DNA from: Nocardia brasiliensis IFM 10847
Lineage (GTDB): Bacteria > Actinomycetota > Actinomycetes > Mycobacteriales > Mycobacteriaceae
DNA length: 48,629 nt
Direction: 5' to 3'
NCBI RefSeq assembly: GCF_000710915.1
Contig: NZ_BAUA01000081.1
Span: 1 to 48,629 of the forward strand
Shown in pieces: positions 45,915 through 48,629 of the stretch (the first letter of the stretch is position 1; every line of letters begins with the position of its first letter). The position numbers and the translations under genes are program-made. The notes under the pieces were generated by a model that searched no databases, was not told where the DNA came from, and saw only the letters and a program-made list of their open reading frames with translations.

Positions 45915-47078
45915 TCAGCCGCGATGCTTGCGAAAAAAGGCGCGGACATCGTCGAGGAACAGCTTCGGTTGCTCCAAGGCCGCGAAATGCCCGCCCGAGG
46001 TGTACTCGGTGAAATGCTCCAGATAGCCGCCGGGGTTCATCACCCGACGCATCAGCGGACTGGTGTTGAAGATCGCCCACCCCTGCGGGACACCCGAGGG
46101 GGCCGCCCACGCCATGCCCGAATGTGCGGTCTCCCAAAGAAATTGAGCAGCCGAAGCGCCACTGCGGGTGAACCAGTAGATGCTGATGTTCGTCAGCAGC
46201 ACATCCCGGTCGATCCGTGCACCGGCGGGCCGCCCCGGATCAGTCCACGCCTGGAACTTCTCCGCGATCCACGCCAGCTGCGCGATCGGCGAATCGGTCA
46301 ATGCCGCCGCGATCGCGTTCGGCTGCGTGGATTGCAGCACCAGGTACCCCTTCTGCTCGGCCCAGCTCGCCCGCGCCTGCTCGATCGCCGCGAACTCCTC
46401 CGCGCTGAGCCCATCCGGGATCGGCAACTGCTCGCCGACCAGGCCGAGCGTGCCCTGATCACTGTTCACGTGGGTCGCGATCAACCGTTCCGGATACACC
46501 GCGGCCAGCCGCGAGGTCACGCCCGCGCCGACGTCGCCGCCCTGCGCCACGAACTTCTCGTACCCGAGCCGGGTCATCAGCTCGGCGAACGCCTCGGTAG
46601 TGCGGGCCAGCTCCCATCCCGTCGAGGCCAGCGGCGTGGAGAAGCCGAACCCCGGCAGCGACGGAATCACCACATGGAACGCGTCCGCCGGGTCGCCGCC
46701 GTACGCCGCCGGATCGGTCAACGGTCCGATCAGATCGACGAACTCCACCACCGACCCGGGATACCCGTGCGTGATCAACAGCGGCACCGCGCCTTCCACC
46801 GCCGATCGCACATGGATGAAATGAATCGTCTGCCCGTCGATCTCCGTAGTGAACTGGTCGAACGCATTCAGCTTCGCTTCCTGTGCCCGCCAATCGAATT
46901 CGTCGCGCCAGTACGCCGCCAACTCCGCGAGGTAGTTCGGCGCGATCCCCCGCCCCCAATCCCCCTCGGTCCCCGGCACCACCGCCGGCACCCGCGCACT
47001 GCTCAACCGAGCCCGCAGGTCATCCAACTCGCCCTGCGAGATCTCGATACGGAAGGGATGAATCGCTGTGTTCGTCAT
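45915..47078 (-). CDS. Epoxide hydrolase (EHN domain, alpha/beta hydrolase)
   Basis: The ATG at 47078 gives 387 residues. The N-terminal EHN domain begins FRIEISQGELDDLRARLSSAR and continues through WRDEFDWRAQEAKLNAF. The alpha/beta-hydrolase core shows the oxyanion HGYPGS, the nucleophile Asp in QGGDVGAGVTSR and the catalytic His in GGHFAALEQP, with a Tyr-containing cap (FTRSG region). It opens epoxides with water; this EHN class acts on xenobiotic or juvenile-hormone-like epoxides, and bacterial substrates are largely unknown. All catalytic parts appear intact. No epoxide-producing gene is adjacent. Confidence 0.93.
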   Translation of the reverse strand: MTNTAIHPFRIEISQGELDDLRARLSSARVPAVVPGTEGDWGRGIAPNYLAELAAYWRDEFDWRAQEAKLNAFDQFTTEIDGQTIHFIHVRSAVEGAVPLLITHGYPGSVVEFVDLIGPLTDPAAYGGDPADAFHVVIPSLPGFGFSTPLASTGWELARTTEAFAELMTRLGYEKFVAQGGDVGAGVTSRLAAVYPERLIATHVNSDQGTLGLVGEQLPIPDGLSAEEFAAIEQARASWAEQKGYLVLQSTQPNAIAAALTDSPIAQLAWIAEKFQAWTDPGRPAGARIDRDVLLTNISIYWFTRSGASAAQFLWETAHSGMAWAAPSGVPQGWAIFNTSPLMRRVMNPGGYLEHFTEYTSGGHFAALEQPKLFLDDVRAFFRKHRG

Positions 47079-47252
47079 GAGAACCACTCTTCGCCCCATT
47101 GCGGAAGACTTGCTTCCGCAATCCGGACCATCTTTCAGATTTCTCGAGAGGCGATTTCCTCGTTCCGCCAGTGCTGACAGCCCTGAGCGCTCGCCTGTCA
47201 GCGGGTAGCGGCCGGTCTCGGTGTGGTCGTCGTGATGCTTCCCGCTTGCCCC

Positions 47253-47690
47253 TCAGGTTCGCGATGGCATCACGACTACAGCGGTGTAGTTACCGATATC
47301 GTGTGTGTGCTGTCGCCGGTTGCTGGTGTCGAGGAACAGGTCCAAGCGTGTGATCAGAGCGTCGGATCCAGTGGTGGCATCGGCCTCGAGGGTCGTCATC
47401 GGTAGTACGTACCTCTGTGCCGGATCTTGATCGAGTTTCCATCCGAAGGTCAGAACAACGGTTTCACCGGCGCACACCACGGAGATCTCGGTCATGAGTG
47501 TCCATGGCGTGCGGCCGGTCACCGGCGTGGTCGGCGGTTGGGCATACCGGCCTGTCGTGGCGTCAGGTCGGCTCACCGCAGCGGCGGGCAGAGCCGACGC
47601 CTGGCGCAGGTAATCCTGTAGAGCCTCAGCGACTTCGACTATCCAGCTGGGCGAGGGGCAGGGTGATATGCCATCAGCCCAGCGTGTCAT
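47253..47690 (-). CDS. Possible NTF2/SnoaL-like protein, doubtful
   Basis: From the ATG at 47690 this frame encodes 145 residues starting MTRWADGISPCP. The second half resembles an NTF2-like fold: WTLMTEISVVCAGETVVLTFGWKLDQDPAQRYVLPM, then DALITRLDLFLDTSNR, the strand-turn pattern of SnoaL-like ketosteroid-isomerase folds. The first half looks less like the family, so it may be diverged or partly degraded. No good ribosome-binding site is present and base composition is a little lower in GC than its neighbours. It is divergent from the TetR gene. Treat as a low-confidence gene. Confidence 0.4.
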   Translation of the reverse strand: MTRWADGISPCPSPSWIVEVAEALQDYLRQASALPAAAVSRPDATTGRYAQPPTTPVTGRTPWTLMTEISVVCAGETVVLTFGWKLDQDPAQRYVLPMTTLEADATTGSDALITRLDLFLDTSNRRQHTHDIGNYTAVVVMPSRT

Positions 47691-47867
47691 TGACCCAGTT
47701 CGGGCAGAATCGTTCGCCTGCTTCGCTGCCGGTCTTGCAGTAAGCAGTGCACTGGGGAACACAGATCCCGCAGGCCCACCGTGGACGCTCTCACCCCACG
47801 CGGGTAGCCCGATCGGCTACCGGTATCGGCAGCCACCTCGATGCGCCGGTGAAGCGCGGTGACGGCC

Positions 47868-47882
47868 TATTATTCGGGGGTG
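47868..47882 (+). promoter_or_regulatory. Candidate -10 element at a leaderless tetR start
   Basis: TATTAT at 47868-47873 is followed by CGGGGG and the GTG at 47880. This spacing puts the transcription start at or next to the GTG, so translation would be leaderless, common in Actinobacteria. No Shine-Dalgarno sequence precedes the GTG. A -35 match is weak. Confidence 0.55.
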
Positions 47883-48470
47883 ACCTCGGATGCGCGGGCT
47901 CGGCCGGGGCGGCCTCGGGATGCCGACAAAGATCTCGCTGTGCTGGGGGCGGCGCGGCGGTTGCTGGCGGAGGTGGGGTATCAACAGACGACGGTGGTGG
48001 CGATCGCGCGGCGGGCCGGGGTGAGTGCGCCCGCGATTTATCGGCGTTGGCCCAGCCGGGAGGCGTTGCTGGAGGAAGCGGTGCATGGCCCGGGCGGGCA
48101 TCCGCTGCCTGCGCCCACCGGTAATTTGCGTACGGACCTGGGGGTCTGGGTGCGGATCTTTCTAGCCCGTGCGGCGAGTCCGGCCGCGCGCGCCGGGGTG
48201 CCCGGACTGCTGGCGGATTCACAGACCGAGGAGGCGCGCCGCAGGTTGCTGGCGATCGGCGCACCGGTGCGTGCGGCCTTCGCCGAACTGCTCGAGCACG
48301 CGTTCACCAGCGGCGAGCTGACCGAGCGTGCGAACCCGGACGTCCTGTTCGAAATCCTCTCCGGAACCACCACTTTCCACGCACTGGTGCGCGGCGGTGA
48401 TGAACAGGACGGATTCGCCGACGCCCTCGCCGAAGCGTTGTATGTCATTGCCGCGCACCGCGAACGCTGA
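47880..48470 (+). CDS. TetR-family regulator, probably leaderless
   Basis: The GTG at 47880 gives 196 residues; the GTG at 47859 is in frame but lies upstream of the TATTAT element. The HTH region reads RARPGRPRDADKDLAVLGAARRLLAE and GVSAPAIYRRWPSREALLEEAV, a strong TetR match with the IYRRWPSR recognition segment. The C-terminal ligand half is helical (TPEARRRLLAIG-like, VRAAFAELLEHAFTSGEL). Targets and ligand are unknown; genes on the right lie outside the window. Start choice rests on the -10 placement. Confidence 0.93.
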   Translation: MTSDARARPGRPRDADKDLAVLGAARRLLAEVGYQQTTVVAIARRAGVSAPAIYRRWPSREALLEEAVHGPGGHPLPAPTGNLRTDLGVWVRIFLARAASPAARAGVPGLLADSQTEEARRRLLAIGAPVRAAFAELLEHAFTSGELTERANPDVLFEILSGTTTFHALVRGGDEQDGFADALAEALYVIAAHRER

Positions 48471-48629
48471 CGAAACGACGCGCCCGGCTGACGAGCCTCC
48501 GGACAGCTGGCAAACGAGCTATTAGGACGGCCAGCGAGCCCGCGAGTTGTCCGGCTCGCGAGCTACCAGCGACCAGCTGTCGATCCGACAGGCTGCCCCA
48601 CGACTACCGCCAGCCGCCGAGACAGTAGG

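Overview
The window looks like a chromosomal segment of a high-GC Mycobacteriales actinobacterium, most probably Nocardia or a close relative. The evidence is the GC-rich codon use in every gene, an RbpA RNA-polymerase-binding protein, a mycothiol-dependent-isomerase-type protein, two F420-type PPOX proteins of the Rv2061 kind, an actinobacterial-style Lnt and FxsA. The genus is an inference. No rRNA, tRNA, CRISPR array, insertion sequence or phage gene was seen.

Region 1 (1-7.25 kb) is ordinary chromosome. It holds the 3' part of a DyP-type peroxidase, a small secreted protein, a frameshifted HdeD-type membrane protein, a VOC/PhnB protein, a family-9 glycosyltransferase, an ArsR regulator, an M23 peptidase, a multi-span membrane protein, a four-cysteine zinc-ribbon protein and rbpA with its terminator.

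Region 2 (7.25-29.6 kb) is accessory. An MFS transporter faces a flavoprotein and two tandem secreted alpha/beta hydrolases. Upstream of these on the minus strand lies a translationally coupled operon: a 4576-residue four-module NRPS, a 72-codon unknown ORF, an ABC ATPase and an ABC-2 permease. All three junctions overlap by 4 bp. NRPS module 1 resembles EntF in its condensation domain and carries the EntF serine code (DVWHFSLVDK). Modules 2-4 share an unassigned DALF-x-G code. No epimerisation domain, MbtH-like protein, aryl-acid gene or PPTase is visible, so the product is unknown. The operon starts in an AT-rich 0.36 kb gap.

Region 3 (29.6-38.7 kb) returns to conserved chromosome: lnt with a low-complexity insert, an amidohydrolase whose 3' end is followed by two decayed tandem copies, an orphan RHH protein, fxsA, an MDMPI-type protein, a NarL-type two-component pair, a TauE/SafE permease and a TetR regulator. 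In M. tuberculosis rbpA lies beside the lnt-ppm1 fusion. Here the NRPS region separates rbpA from lnt and no ppm1 is seen, which suggests insertion into that locus.

Region 4 (38.7-48.6 kb) begins with a repeat-filled gene-free 0.8 kb, then the tldD-tldE pair. Next come two self-contained divergons with visible operators: PadR/PPOX against a VOC protein (two palindromes), and methionine aminopeptidase against a small XRE regulator (three GGTATTWWAATACC palindromes). A second PPOX protein, an epoxide hydrolase, a doubtful NTF2-like ORF and a probably leaderless TetR gene close the window. Many gene ends carry long, perfect hairpins, mostly with no or short T tracts.
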